DNA of 64,000 nucleotides from positions 60,387,666 through 60,451,665 of the forward strand of contig NC_052018.1 in the NCBI RefSeq assembly GCF_015832195.1. Reading direction: 5' to 3'. Of the stretch, positions 36,845 through 50,259 are shown one piece after another; position 1 is the stretch's first letter; every line of letters begins with the position of its first letter. The translations under genes and the position numbers were made by a program. The notes below the pieces were generated by a model. That model was not told the origin of the DNA. It did no database searches and saw nothing but the letters and a program-made list of their open reading frames with translations. The stretch is from Motacilla alba alba (lineage: Eukaryota; Chordata; Aves; Passeriformes; Motacillidae).

Positions 36845-36882
36845 CCTCCTCTTAGCAAGGACTCATTTACTTCAGGTAAGTG
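36845..36882 (+). promoter_or_regulatory. Candidate recursive splice site
   Basis: CTCATTTACTTCAG|GTAAGTG, with the junction at 36875|36876. The donor half is a perfect GTAAGT. Upstream, CCTGCCTCCTC gives pyrimidines, but AG dinucleotides about 20 nt before the junction weaken the acceptor. It is near the middle of the intron, 21.25 kb from the donor exon. Confidence 0.3.
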
Positions 36883-37399
36883 AATGGGCTGCAGGGTACA
36901 TTAGGAATTGTAGTTTTGCAGTGATTTGTGCTCAGAAGATTAATGATCTTACAACCCTCAGAGGGAGATAAAGAGATGTTCTCAGACAAATTGTTATCTT
37001 GTATTTCATAAATGTGCTTTGAGCACTGAGCATATCTTCAATTCATCCCTTCAGTTTTTACCTTGGTACACATAGTAATGGCAATATTTTAAAAATCTAG
37101 GCTTGTCTTTCTCACTTCATCCCTCTTTAGTTTTCTGCAACTTTTTGGGGTTGTTCTAGAGATGTTTCCTTTATAAGACAGTTGTGTTTTTCGGAAGACA
37201 TTTTTGAAATACAAAACTTGAGGAAAAAATACTAAAAGTGTCATTGGTTTTGTAACCATATATGCATGCACTGTGTAGATTGAACAAATAAGATACTAGC
37301 CTTTTACGTTTGAAGAGTCCTGGCAATACCCTAATAACAGTGTTTTAAAAATAACTTATGTAGTCTCTAACTTTCAGATAATTTTGGCTTTTATCTGCA

Positions 37400-40300
37400 G
37401 GTGGTTTCAGTAACTTTTATTATAAATTTGTTGAGTTTCTTAAATACTGGTTTTGGTTTAGCCACTGAAGTTGTTATTCAAGAGCTTAAGAAGGCTGAAC
37501 ACCCAAATCCAGTTACTAGTAAGAAGGTGACCATCTTTCTTCTTCACCCATTACTTCTCTGCATGTACACCAGGGTGTACAGAGTTTTTCATGGATCACT
37601 GAAGAACTACAAATTCTTTATTGTTTCTGTGCTTTTAACACATACTTAAAAGTGGCTAAGAATACATACAAGTACTTAGAAAAATGTAACTTCAGGCTGA
37701 TTGGCTGAACCAAAAACTCTTCCTGCCTTATTTATTTTTCCTAACACCTTTCACATCCCTCAAGGCATGTTATGACTTTGAAAACGGGATTATATATGTG
37801 CATTGGCTACCCAAGTGCTTAAAAAACTACAGTATGCTAGACATGTTACAACGTATTTGGAAGAAAGGAATTGGGAAAAAATACTTAGCAAACTAGATTG
37901 GTAGGAAATGATAAACAGGCAAAATGTAATTCCATATAGGGAGAGTTTGTTCCAAAGAGTTGAGAGTAGGTGGTGGGCTTCATTGCTCTGCCACAGATTT
38001 GAACGAAAGGTTTAATATGCAGTCTCTACTGAGGTAATAATATCTGTCAGCTTCACTGATATATTTTATGCATCATTGTGAATTACTTAAGCATCTTCAG
38101 ATGAAGGGCTAATTACTAACAAAATTCAGTAAGGATGTCTATGTTAAGTATAGATGTGTATGTATGTATTTAATGTCTTCGATGTTGGAGTGATTTTTTT
38201 ACGCTTCTGAGATTCTCTTACGCTTTTTCTGCTTTGCATGATGCAAAATACAGTGTGCATCAATCACATTGCTGTTACATGGCACTTAGCTGGTGTTACA
38301 AATCTGAGTCAGACTTGGGCAACTGTGGGAAACAGTTTCCTTAGTTTTGGATGGCTTTCTGTTCTTGCAGCCCATTGATTCCAGTTGGATCTCCTGCTTT
38401 CCCTTGGGTCAGTCCAGTACATTCCTAATTTTCGTGAAGCTTAGCAGTGTTTTGCTGAATGGATGGGTGACTTTTGGGGTCTTTTTTGTTGGGAAGGAAG
38501 GGAGAAGCTTTAGTTTTCTGCAGGTTCAGTGCACTAAAATGGCTCAGCTCGTGGCTGGGCTGGTGCTGGAACCATGCAAAAAAAAATTTGGGAGTATATG
38601 TCAGGAGAATGGAGAGGAGGTGAATCTCTGGCACTTGGCAGTTAGAGCAACTTGTTTTGTTCCATTGCCACAGTCAGAATAACTTAAAAATAAGACATAA
38701 TTGGGTAATTAAGGCTCATGTCATTGAGCAAGGCACCTTGATGGCTGCCAGTGGGTCTGCCAAAACTGTGTGGCAATGCTCTTGTGCTCTGCTGCCCAAC
38801 AGTCCCATTCTGGACCTGATAAATGTTTAAAAGGAATTGATAAGTTTCCATTATTTTCTCCTAGTTTTACAGAACAGAGTTTTGTCAAGAAGCTTTGTCT
38901 GACTTCTCAAACTTCTCATTTATTCAGAAGGATGATACAAAAACATTTAGGTTGGCACTTCTAATGGGCTAGTAAATTTTTTGTTGTTTTTTTAAAAGAA
39001 AATGTGCTGTCAATGCACTCTAACTTTATGAAATTGTTGTCTGTGCCAGAGATCCACTCACCAAAATGCTGTCTGGTCCATCCAGCTGTTTGAAATGGTT
39101 TTTGTTCTCCTTAGTTCTGGTAGAGAAGAACGTATACAACAATGGTAGCAAAGGTGAATAACAAGACTAAAAGACTGTGATAGTTGGCCCTCTTGCTGCT
39201 GTCTCTGCAGATGTGTGGTTGCTTTTGTACATGGAAAAGAAAAATTGCAGAAGTCACTCTAATGACATGGATCTGCTACCAGCATATGATTGCTCCTCTG
39301 TGTATAACGGCAATAGGCAAACACAGAATCTTTTAATTAAATTCATGTATCTATTAATTTTCTTCTAATATGTTACATACACTGGAATCTAAGTTCCTTA
39401 AGACTGTTTGGAAAGCTTACTTTTTTCTTCACATTTCCTAAATAATCTTAACAATCTAAACATCAGACAGACTGTTATTTGACATGAATTTGCTGTCGTA
39501 TTCCAGATCTGCCTTGGATTTTGGCAGAATTTATTTCATAAAATCTCTTTCTTATTATTTCTTTTACTTTTTAAATGGCACCACATCAAATGTTGTCCAA
39601 AATCTGACTCACTGCTGAAATAAGTCTTTAAAAAAGACAGATGGAGAAAGCAAATGTTGTTAAAAATTTTGTCTGAAGTATTGCAGCCCTGCTAATAATC
39701 ACTTTTAAATCATAATTGCTGTACAGAGTTCGATTTGTTTTACATTTATTTTTTGTTCTTTGTGGTTTCTTACTTGTACAAAGCTATTGTTTTGGCTATA
39801 CTAAAACCATTATGCTCTCATGCAGTTTTACAGTTGGGAAATATAAAGGGAGGTTCTGTCTTGCAAGAGAATAGACTAACTTTCTTTTTCAAAGATATTC
39901 TTTACTAGAATTGTTCCTTTTATTAATTCACTTTTTTCAAACTGTAAGCTTATATAGTTGTTCACTGAAATTTGTGGTTATCTATAAAGAGATACAAAAA
40001 TTCTTAAATACAGCATCTCATAGATGTACACACTATAGTTTCTATTAAATTCACAATACTGTGGGGAAAAATATGATTGAGGTTTTATGTGTGTGTGTAT
40101 GAAACTGGTAAGGTTTTTGTTCTTGCAATTTGTTTATTAGTTTCTCCAAATCTGTTCATAGCTGTCGTCTTCTATTGATTTTTAAAGGGAACACAGTAGA
40201 TTTTTTCTTTGAACTGTTCAGATAGTGTTTTCAATCAGGGATATTTCTCAACTGTGATGTCCTTTTCATTATAAAATAGTATTTGCCTTTTATAGCTGAG

Positions 40301-41000
40301 TATTAAATAAATTTTAAAATAGGATCAGCATGACTGAAATAAGATCTTTTTGTCAAGATTAATGTGTGTGCATACAGAAATACTACATTTCTGAGTATGG
40401 CAAATAATACGTCAAATCTGAGCCACAAAATAGGAATGTAGATAGATCCTTGCAGTGCATGTATTTTATTGGTACTTTACCAGTGATTTTTCTTTCATGC
40501 AGATTGACATAAAGACAAATATGTACTTTCCTTTAGATATTAAACCCACTATCTCACCTGTGAGGGATTGTAAAATTATATCCCTTTAAAAGAGAATACA
40601 TCAATCTACAAAAAATTGCATCTTCAAGACAAGGTCTTATTTCTCTATTCGTATGTGCATTCAGAAAGAAAGAGAAAGCTGCAGTATTTAAGTCAATCTG
40701 AAGATTGCATCAAATACTGGGAGTCCTCTAATTTTGCTTTAAAGTTATGTAGTATATTGACATTTTTTCACACTCTTCCAGCATAGACTTAAAGAGGCAT
40801 TTGTTTTGTGAGTATCTGTTCAACAAGATTTTTTAAGGACCTACATCAAAAGATCTTACCACAAATTTAAAAGGATATAGAGGTTTCTGTGGCACCATAA
40901 ACAATATAACAAATAATTTGTTGTAGAAGCAGCTTCTAAAATTGGGTCTTTGGGGTGGGGAGAAATGTTTAATCTGCGGATATGGCTGGTAGTTCTTAAT
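37400..41000. other. Intron, nothing recognised
   Basis: AT-rich intron with scattered T-runs and a short (TG)n near 40090. I find no exon, RNA gene or classifiable repeat. Confidence 0.55.
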
Positions 41001-41200
41001 GGTAATTAGTAGCTATTGAAGTAAGAGTTTAGGTAGAACATTAATTAAAGTAATCCCATCCAAGCCTTGCAATAATAGGCACTGACTGCCATCTATCCAT
41101 GTGGGGTTTTTAATAAGGTTTATCAAACCATCATTAGCTTTCTGCCTAGCCTGTATTTTCAGTGCAGTTTTGCATCTTAATACCTGAAACCTTCCTCCAT
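41000..41200. promoter_or_regulatory. Candidate homeodomain-rich element
   Basis: High-complexity AT-rich block with several TAAT/ATTA cores (GGTAATTAGTAGC, AACATTAATTAAAGTAATCC, ACCATCATTAGC) close together. There are no simple repeats inside it. It is suggestive of a non-coding regulatory element; conservation is unknown. Confidence 0.22.
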
Positions 41201-41699
41201 CTGGGTGATTGTCTAGGATTTACCTATCTTCCTGCAGGACTTTGGTGTTTATCTCATTGGCTCTGAAAGTAGAAATACAGAGTATTTTTCTGAGTATACC
41301 CTAAATTTAGAAACAGCTTTATAACTATTTGGAAAAAAAAATGTTTGAAGGATGGGCATCATTGCCTTGTTAATGTGCTTCCCTCTGTCCATCCCCTCTC
41401 CCATCATTGTCTTTTTGTCGCTCTGTTAAGTACTGCTTGGTCATCAGTTAAAATGCACTGAGGAGGGAATGAATTTAGGCATGACTTTTTTTGTGTCTTC
41501 TTTCAGTTAGATGAAAGATGAGGAGAGCTGTTCATTCTTACAGCTGCTCATAGTGGTGGTGGAGCTTTTACCATTTCCATCCATTACACAACTTGGGTTG
41601 GGGGTAGAATGGGTGTGAACGGTTGGATACTGTCCTTGAAACTTAAAAGGAAAGTCTCCTGCTTCTCCTGGTTTTAAGTTCACATTGGTAAGTGTTCAA

Positions 41700-44600
41700 T
41701 GAGCCATATTTATTTACTGTAGTCTTGTAGTTTGGTTGGGAGTTCAGATGATATTCATGCAAGGGCTTTGCTGCACCTGAGTGGGAGAAGCAATAGCTTG
41801 TGAGGCTTCATTCCCCTTGGAGCTTGGGATTCAACTGAAATCTCATATTTGAAAAACCCCTGAGCTGTTGCAGCCCAAGCATTTACCATCAAGCCTGTGT
41901 TATTTTCTGAGCTGAAAATATTTTCATCAGTGTTGTTCAATTCTTTGGTGCTTTTGGTTTCAGAGCAATTTTAAAAAAGGATACCAGTAGATTTAGTATC
42001 ATAACTATTTTCATTAATTTTATGAGAATGATTTGTTCATTTTATTGGTGTCAAGTTGCTTATGTTCCAGAGAAATGGAGTTAGAGAAGACCTGTGAGTG
42101 TCCTGCAGCTCTGTAGATGTGTGCAGCATTTTTCATGTTAAAATTACCTTAGCCTCCAAGAAAGTCATATTCCATTGTGACTCAGTTTGTATCTGCCTAC
42201 AGGTTTACATGAACGCTACATTGTGTGGCCTATAACACAATGTATAAATTTTAACTCAGTATGCTTATCTTTGTTCTAAGTCTGTTATAAGTCCATATAT
42301 ATTTTATCTGTATTAAGTGCTTATTAATTTCCATGTTACCAATATAGGATGGTGTACTGCAGTGTGTTTGTTTGGTTACCTGTAAGCTGTTGGAAATTGT
42401 GGCGAGTGTAGTTTTCCACTGGGTGATGAATTTTTATCAGAGTTAAAGTATCCTCAAAAGAAAATCGGTTTCAAAAGAAATACTTGATGGGAATTTGAAA
42501 AGTTTTGTTTCTCCATCCACCCCAAATACTGGGTTTTTTTTTAAATTGACTTTTTTTTGCCCAGTTGTAAGTTACAACTTGTATGCTCTTGGCACTTATA
42601 ATCAAATCTAAATATTCAGATTTTGTAACTTACTTTAGTTTTCTGTTTTGACAGACTTTTTTTCTTTTTCTGTGTGTTTGTGTAATAATGCTTTCATTCT
42701 GAGTTGAAAACTTCCTGGTTAAAAACCACTTTTAATAGTTTCTGCCATGCTTTTAGTGTACTGTGTTTTATTTAAAACAAAACAAAGCATCCTAAACTAA
42801 CCCTCAGGAGTTTTCACATCTCCATATCAGACACTGAAATATTCATTCTTATAACTAAAAATTTCAACTTCTAAAGAAGAAGTGGTTTTCACATTTCTTT
42901 TATTTTGAAATGTCATAGACATCAGTTTTATATTTCTCCCTCTGTCCTGCACTTTGCTGAGCTCTGAAGATCCTATTAATCTTCAGCCTTACTCTCCCCT
43001 TTCTTAAGCTTTTTTGAAAACTCCTGCTTTTTTGAATTGGGAATTCTGTCTCAGTTTGCCAACTTCCCTCAGCATGGTAGGGTGGGGAGAGATAATGGCA
43101 AGGGGGGAGATGCTGTGCCTACGGCTCAGAAGATTTCTCTCCCATTAGCTGTGCTGACTTCTTTTTCCTTGTCTAAGGTAGGGCGGGCTTTGATGGATCT
43201 TTTAATATGAGTATCATCTTCCAACACAGAGCATGGGAATGGATTAGCCTAGAGGGTATGAGAGTCGTTCTCGAAGATAGTATTTTAAGGAGGACATCAG
43301 TGACAATTCTGCTTTATATCTGCTTTTCTTGTGTTTGCCAGCACTGTTTTGTGTATGTATGGGGAGCTTTGAAACAGTTTTCTACTCTTAGATGTTAAAG
43401 TAACTAAGGAGTACATTTTCTAGTGTTTGATTCATTTCCTCTTCATCTTGTGCTTTCAGGTGGCATACAGTTTGCTTATATGGAGAACAATTAGGGAGAT
43501 ATTTAACTGAATTTGGGGTTTTTCCTGAGTCAGACAGGGTTCTTCCAGTATTTTGGTGTCTATAGTCCTGAAATAAGTTCTTGGTAATTAACTACAAAAA
43601 AAATTAAGAAGATGGGAGGATACTATTTGGATATGCTCAATTGAAAGTTACGCTGGAATGTGAAGTTCTCAGGCAAAAAAAAAAAAAATTAGAAGTAAAA
43701 AGATAAACTGCTGGGATAAACTTTGGGGCAAAGTTTAATCTGTAAACAGTTTTCTGGGATCTACCATGTGAAGCATGTGGAGATATTGTAGCAGATGGTG
43801 ATGTGGTGCTGGAATTCTTAAGGAAAGAAACTGCTTTGTTGTTGTTTTTCCTAACAATTCACTCGTGTCCTAAAAAGTATTTATTTTTGCCAGTAAAGTA
43901 CAAATTCAACCACTTAGAGCATAAACAGTGTGTGTTTAAATAACTTCTAATAAAGATTATTGTGGATTGCTGCTCTTGCAGCAATGGTCTTCCTCTTGGT
44001 CAGGGAGAGACTGTCAGTGACTTTTGAGTGTAGTAATTAATCAATCAATCAGTACCCTTGATCTAAGCAGCTATTTTGAATGTATGCCTGAAGATAATCC
44101 TCCTTCCTGATCCTTTTGGTTTATTGATGGAGAATGTTGCAGAACCTAGTGAAGTCTCCCAAGTCTTCTGCATAGATGATAGCATTAGCACTGAAAGGGT
44201 AAAACAAATGAGAGCAGGAAAAAACACAGTACAAACAGAAGAGAATCCTGGTATTATAAAATAAATCTGGAGAGACCATGTCTAGAGAGATCTGCAGAGG
44301 GAAAATAGAGCACAGAAAGACTGAGAAGAAAAACGCCCTTAAAATCGGTGGAAGGCACCATCTCTACCACTTGAATTGTTTTGAGCTATGGGGAGGCTGC
44401 AGCTGCAAGGTGAGGGGCAGGGGTGAAGGTGCCCACTCCTCTTCACCTGAGAAACTGCCTGTGTACAGGCAGAGTCTCTTAGGAAGCCTGAGTAAAGTTT
44501 GTTCTCTCCCTTTACTTTTGCAAATCCTGCTGTGCAAAGGTGGTGCTCATGCCATCATGGTGAACAACTTGACTTGGACTGAAAATTGCTAATGCAATTC

Positions 44601-45260
44601 CTCCATCAGTTCCTCCTCCATTCAATTCCCTGAGGCGTGAACCTGTCCTGTGGACTGGTGGTGTTGTGGGGTTTATGTGATGCTTCATCACATTGTACAG
44701 AGAGGGGACACCTGTGTGCTACGCAGTGTTTGGTAATTTATGTGACTTGGGTTTGGTTTTTTCATACAAGAAAATTTCAAGGCATGGTGAATTGCTAGTT
44801 GAAATCAGCCCCATGATCTCTTTTTGCGTGCTCATCTGCAGTTCTTTGAGGGTTTTATTTGGGTTTGTTGTTTTGTTTAGGTCCAAGTTGTTCAATATAA
44901 TCTCTTTCCCCTTTGACAAGCCTGTCTGAAAGCACTTTTTTGTTAATATTACTGAAGTGTTTTACTATAGCAGCGGCAGTGATTACAAGACTACTATGTT
45001 TTGGCTAACAAATGCAATAAATGTGATGAAAATCCCCCTGTGTTTTACATTTCACTGCATAACATGTTTATATAACATGTTAAACACTTCTGTCTGAAGA
45101 ACAGCTTTCCACAAAGGTAAAATGTATTTTCCATGGCACTTTTTTAGAAATACTGTGGGAAAGAATAATTCCTGCTCCTTTCTCACTCCCCACATGTCTT
45201 AAGTCTACATTTCCCAGTGTTTTAAAAATACACATTTTCTTACTTTCCCGCCACACTTAG
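41700..45260. other. Intron, nothing recognised
   Basis: Ordinary intron. An A-run lies at 43676-43688 and tandem TCAA units (TCAATCAATCAG) near 44041-44052. No exon or repeat family is supported. Confidence 0.55.
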
Positions 45261-45269
45261 AAGTATAAT

Positions 45270-45690
45270 TTTTCAGCGTGTCTTTGAGTTTTATGAGGTG
45301 AGAGACTGTTACCTGGAGGACTCGCTTTTCCTGATGCTGGGGACCTGGCAGAGGTGCTGGGTTGGAGCAGGCAGGTCCCTGCCTGAGCGCGCCATTGCAC
45401 AAGCACTAATTTGGCTTTTTGTATTCTTGTCCTGTCTGTTTGTGGTATTTAATGCTCTAACATCTCTCTGGTTGGGTGAACCCATATGTCATTCAAATGG
45501 GAACCTGTGCCTTGCCATTGGCCTGACAGCCGCTCAGCCGTGGAGCACAATGATAAAATTATGAAAACTGTGTCTCTGCTCATTGGACCCGTGGAATTTA
45601 CAAGCATTTCTCTTCTATGTGCCGAAATGCTATGTTGCCGTGCCTTGGCTAACACAGCAGATTTTTCTGGATTATAAGCCTTGTCAATAG
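45270..45690. promoter_or_regulatory. Candidate conserved non-coding element
   Basis: This block has higher complexity and more CpG than its surroundings (AGCGCGCC, GCCGCTCAGCCG, CCCGTGG, GCCGTGCC). It contains a perfect inverted repeat at 45368-45385 (CAGGCAGG-TC-CCTGCCTG), a CCATTGG CCAAT-box motif near 45517, and TGATAAAATTATGAAAA. Simple repeats are absent. Together these fit a regulatory or conserved non-coding element. Function and conservation are inferred, not shown. Confidence 0.33.
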
Positions 45691-45699
45691 TGTGAAACC

Positions 45700-47900
45700 T
45701 CACTTTTGTCTTTTTTTTCCTCTACCATGTTGGGGATTTTTTTTTTCTTCCTTTATTTGTCTGTTCTCATCACAGACTAAATCAAAAGTCAGCTGCTTGC
45801 TTTGATGGTTACAAAAATAAATATTTTGTTTATGTCTTAAAATAAAAGCTGAGATTTTTACCATAAGCAATATTTTGCTGCTGTTTGGTTCTGTCAATGT
45901 ATTTAACAGTCAATATAAGAAATGTTATTTATATGCAGATTGTGTTTACTTTAGCATTATTTATAAAGCAATACTGTGTGATGGTAGTCATGTCTGTAAA
46001 GTCATGTTTTTCTTCATGTCTCCTTTTTATGGTATGGCGCGCATTACAGATACATAAATGTTATTTGACATAAGGGAATAAAACTATTTTCAGCTCATGA
46101 AATAACCCTGTTAGTATAAACTTGAAAAGCTCTTTCTGTAAATCACTGCTGCTGAACTGATAGCACATTTCTGCTGTAGTGTCACCTTTCTCTTTTGTGT
46201 GTGGTTGAAATGTCATGGTAATAATCAATTCATCTTACAAAAGTCAGTGAAATACACTTGCTCATACTTGGTCACGAAACCAAACCCTGCAATTCTAATG
46301 TATTAGTAAGATATAATTTTGCTAAAACAGCCTTGGCTTCCATTTCTTTGTGTCTTTATTTACGTTGTTACTGATGATGTTTAGAAACCCAAGACAAACT
46401 TCCCAGTAATTAAAATTATCAAGGTTGTCCAGCACTCTTATAATTATTAGAGAATTTACTGTACTTTGGGCACATGAAGGATGAATTTGCTATTGAAGAG
46501 TGTTAAATATCTAATGCAGTGTATATGTACTGAAATACCATAGAAAGAATCATTGCTAGGCTAATGATTGCTTGTTTCTCTGATGGTGAATTTGGTAATG
46601 CATCTGTGTGTGACTTTTTTCCCTTTTTTACTTACTGAATAAGCTTAACAGCAGGAAAAATGTAATGGAGGTATAGTTAGTGTAGTTGAAACTGGTTTTG
46701 GTTTTGTGTTTGGCATTTTAATAGTTGTATAGTCTTTTGCTTTAGACAAAACTAGAGAAAGATTGCTAAGAATGACAGCAGGAAAAGTTGATTCCTGATT
46801 AGTTTTCCAGTTAATCACAATTTTCTTCTCTATCACATCTTGTATGGAAGGAACCTTTCCTGACTACCATCATGAGACAGAAGGTTGTGGAGATCCTTTT
46901 AATCAGACATACTGCAGAGCTTTTTCTGGGCTCTCTGCTCTCCTCTTTGGGCTTGATGGTAATAGGAAAATCTTAAAACTGAAATCTTTATTTCCTGCTT
47001 TCCAGCAAAAATTATGTGCTGCTTTGTGAAATGTAGGAAAAGCCATATTTCTTGCCCCAAGGATATTGGGGTATAAATCCCTCAGCTCAATAGGTTGATG
47101 TGTGCATCATTGGTTACGTTAGTGGCATTGGCCCTGTTAAGCTCAGTGGCGCTACTCTTATGATTAAAATTTTTAATTGCATAGTAGTTTGTAGAGTTGG
47201 AACCTGAATCACACATAATGGAAATAAATAGGATGTGGTTAGAAAAGATGTATAGAAGAGGCTCAAGATTTCGCTGAGTTTGTAGGGTTTCTTCAGAAAT
47301 GTGAGCATTTCAGCTGGGACTGACTTCATGGTTTTATTTATAGTATCAAATTTAATAAATTTTAAGACCCTTAGAGCAAGTACTCTGAATTTGGGTATTC
47401 CATGAATTGAGCCATAATGTGCTTTGTAGGGCTGTGCAAAGCACTGCACTTCATTGTGTGTCTGCCCTGTTCATGTCCTGAATTTCTTTCCTACTCCTTT
47501 TACATTACTGCACTTGAGAGAATTTTCACTTGCTAGTTGGAACAGAAGCTGGAAGGGATCTTTAGGAAAGCACAGTCTAGCAGACATAATAAATTTTGAA
47601 AGGCATAAAAACCTACCTCCCAATTGAGGGAGGTAAAGATTTACAATACATCATAGAAATACTTTTTTTCTGAGAGAGCAAAAATCTTCCGACTTCGCAA
47701 AGCTTTTCTTGCTGAAAGGCAATGGAAAAGCCACTTGCAGTGTAACAAGTTGTTTTCTTTTTGACTTGAAGATGAAATAATATTATTTTCAGATCAGTTA
47801 GAGGCAACAGAGGAGGCAGTGTTTTTAAAGAGAGGTGCTTGTCTAGGTTTTTGTTTCTAATGCACAGAATGGTTACACTGGTTGCTAATTATTTGATTAC
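45700..47900. other. Intron, nothing recognised
   Basis: AT-rich intron with short T-runs (for example 45738-45747). I see no exon, RNA or classifiable repeat. Confidence 0.55.
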
Positions 47901-48025
47901 ATGCCTTTTCTTCTGCAGAGATGTTGAGATACCCTGCACTGAAGCAGCTTATGTTTCCTCAAGGGAGCAGATCCTCAATGAAGTGCTGCCCAGAAAGAAG
48001 AACAAACACTAGTGAAACAAACTAA
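47901..48025 (+). other. Cryptic exon candidate
   Basis: A strong acceptor, TGCCTTTTCTTCTGCAG, ends at 47918. It is followed two bases later by an ATG frame of 34 codons that stops at 48025. The following sequence offers only weak donors (for example ACTA|GTGAAA). The peptide resembles no known domain. It may be an unused pseudo-exon. Confidence 0.2.
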
Positions 48026-48029
48026 CATT

Positions 48030-50190
48030 TAGTTAAAGATAGCATATATTAGCGTATGCCTTATGGTGTGATGTTGTAGCTGGTTTTTTAAGGGTTCTCA
48101 GTTGACAGTTTCCCTTAAAAGGAAAGAAAGCAACACTCCCCAAACCCCATCACTAACCCAAAATGTGAAAAAAATATTTTCTAAACCTCCCAAATATTAG
48201 GCTAAATGGGATATATATCTTCAAGCTTGAAGACAGATTTTTCTCTTAGATTGATAGTTTAATGACATTCACCACATATCGAAGCTGTTGAGAGAATTGG
48301 ATTAGAAAGATTTGTAGATAGTTTTTAACAACATAGGCTATTAATTTATTTTACCTTTCTAACATTCCTGTTACTTTGAAATGTTTCTTTTTAAAGAGCT
48401 GTTATATTTTATCATAAAGCATTCCTGCTTTCACTGCAAAAGGGTATTTATTACTGCTTCTCTTCTAGGTGAAATGTGATGACATCATCTTTTCTCATCT
48501 ATTTTAAATGTAGTAAAAGGGATGCTTCTGCAAGCACACTGCTATATGTGAAGAGCAGAAGAAAACTGGTGGACATCAGAAGTGTTTTTTTTACGGGGTC
48601 CTACCCATAAGAGTCTTCCCTTTCTGTAATTTAGTATAGAAATATACTTGTCTGAGTGCAAATCACTAATTTCACCTTTTTAATCCTAAAGTAAGATTTG
48701 ATAATAGATATGTATAGACCTTTGAAGGTATTTGTGGCTACTCTATTTGTGTGGGTTTTTTGGCTGTCCTTACTGTTTTGAATGGTGATCTTAGTTTAGA
48801 ATCACAAATGTTTTACAGCTTATTTAGCATACTAAATTTCTTCAAACATTCTGATCTCAGTCAGTAAATAGCAGTACGTTCTTTATCTATTTCTTGTAAA
48901 GAACTATTTATAGTTCTTTATATATTTCCTGTAAAATAAATTTTAAAAACAATTTAATAATTTGAAGTAAGGGGATTTACTTTAGTTTTGTCTCAACATG
49001 CAAGAAAAGCTGTGTAGAAGCTGAAGGACTAGATTGAAAAAGCACCAATTATTTAATTTTTTAAAAAATTATTTATTGTTTGCCTTTAATTGGCAGTGCT
49101 CCTGTTCTTCTCCCATTCCTCTTCCCTGCTCAACCCCTACCCCGCAATTTCTGTGCTGAGCATTTAAACCAGAGGTCAGTTTGGGTCCGTGTGTTGTTTA
49201 AAATATGCTGCAAGTGACCTGCTAAATGGAACAACAGAATCAGCATAAAATGCAGAGACCATATTAGGGCTGGGAGAAGGAAAGTGCACAAAGGTTATCA
49301 ATAAATACTCAAATCAAAGTGCGCTTACTCTATAGATGTATTTTTTTTCACAGTGAACTAAGAGTGTTTTTTAGCTCCAGTCCTCTTCTCATCACAAAGT
49401 AATAATCCCAGTTCGTGCTGTTCCTGTTTTCTCCTTTTCTTTCTTCTAACTCCCATAGCACAGCTTTTTCAATCCAGCATTCACTGCACATGTTCCAGTC
49501 ATGAGGTTACAAAGCTGACATTGCAGTCTCAGCAGAGGTTATCTCTTTAAAATTCCCTAAAATTCCCCTTTGGCACATCCAGTTTGGCAGCTGGGTTTCT
49601 GTAGGAAACTGATGGAGCCACCCCCTCCCCTTATGTCCTTTATAAAAATAGAAATCTATTAAACCTCTGGCCAGAAGGGCAGATGGGTAAGTACTCCCTC
49701 CAAAGCAGACAGTGCTGCTTCCTAAGCTTTTCTCCCTAGTTTTATACTATATAAAAAAAATTCTATACTTCAGAGCCAATTAAGTAATGAAAATACCTGG
49801 TTTTAAAATTAAAAAGCCTGTTCTCCAGGATGTGTGAACTCTGTGCTCTAGAAGGTATATGCAGCTTCTGAGAAATATTGACCTATTGTTTGAAATATTT
49901 TAAATAGTTATGCAACTACAAAATCAGAAGCTTAGTTTAATCATAGAAGCTCATGCCTGAACAGCGCTGTAGCCACTAAAGTACAACTGGTACTCAGAGG
50001 AAGATTTGCCAAACCAAACAGGAGGTTAAAATACCTAGCTACCAATATAGATAAGTGATCTTTCCTCTAATAATATTCAAGAACTAATCTAAATGGGCAT
50101 TACCCACTTGCAACATACTTTCATGGTGAGAATGTCCTTGAAATGCGTTGTGTTTTTGCTTCCTGTAAGGAAGAGAGAGAGAATTGTTTG
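48030..50190. other. Intron, nothing recognised
   Basis: AT-rich intron including a palindromic ATTTTTTAAAAAAT near 49057. An acceptor-like TACTGCTTCTCTTCTAG|GTGAAA lies at 48468|48469, with a poor donor half. Nothing else is recognisable. Confidence 0.5.
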
Positions 50191-50194
50191 TATG

Positions 50195-50244
50195 TCCCCC
50201 TCCCTGTATCACTACTTTCCTTTGGATGTCATTCTAGGTAAGAG
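50195..50244 (+). promoter_or_regulatory. Candidate recursive splice site
   Basis: CCCCCTCCCTG, then TACTTTCCTTTGG, then TGTCATTCTAG|GTAAGAG, with the junction at 50237|50238. The upstream 45 bases are strongly pyrimidine-rich with only one CAC/ATC-type interruption and no AG until the junction. The donor half is GTAAGA. Of the acceptor-donor juxtapositions in this intron this is the best. It lies 34.6 kb into the intron and 13.7 kb before the next exon. Confidence 0.4.
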
Positions 50245-50259
50245 CAGCAATGAATTATT

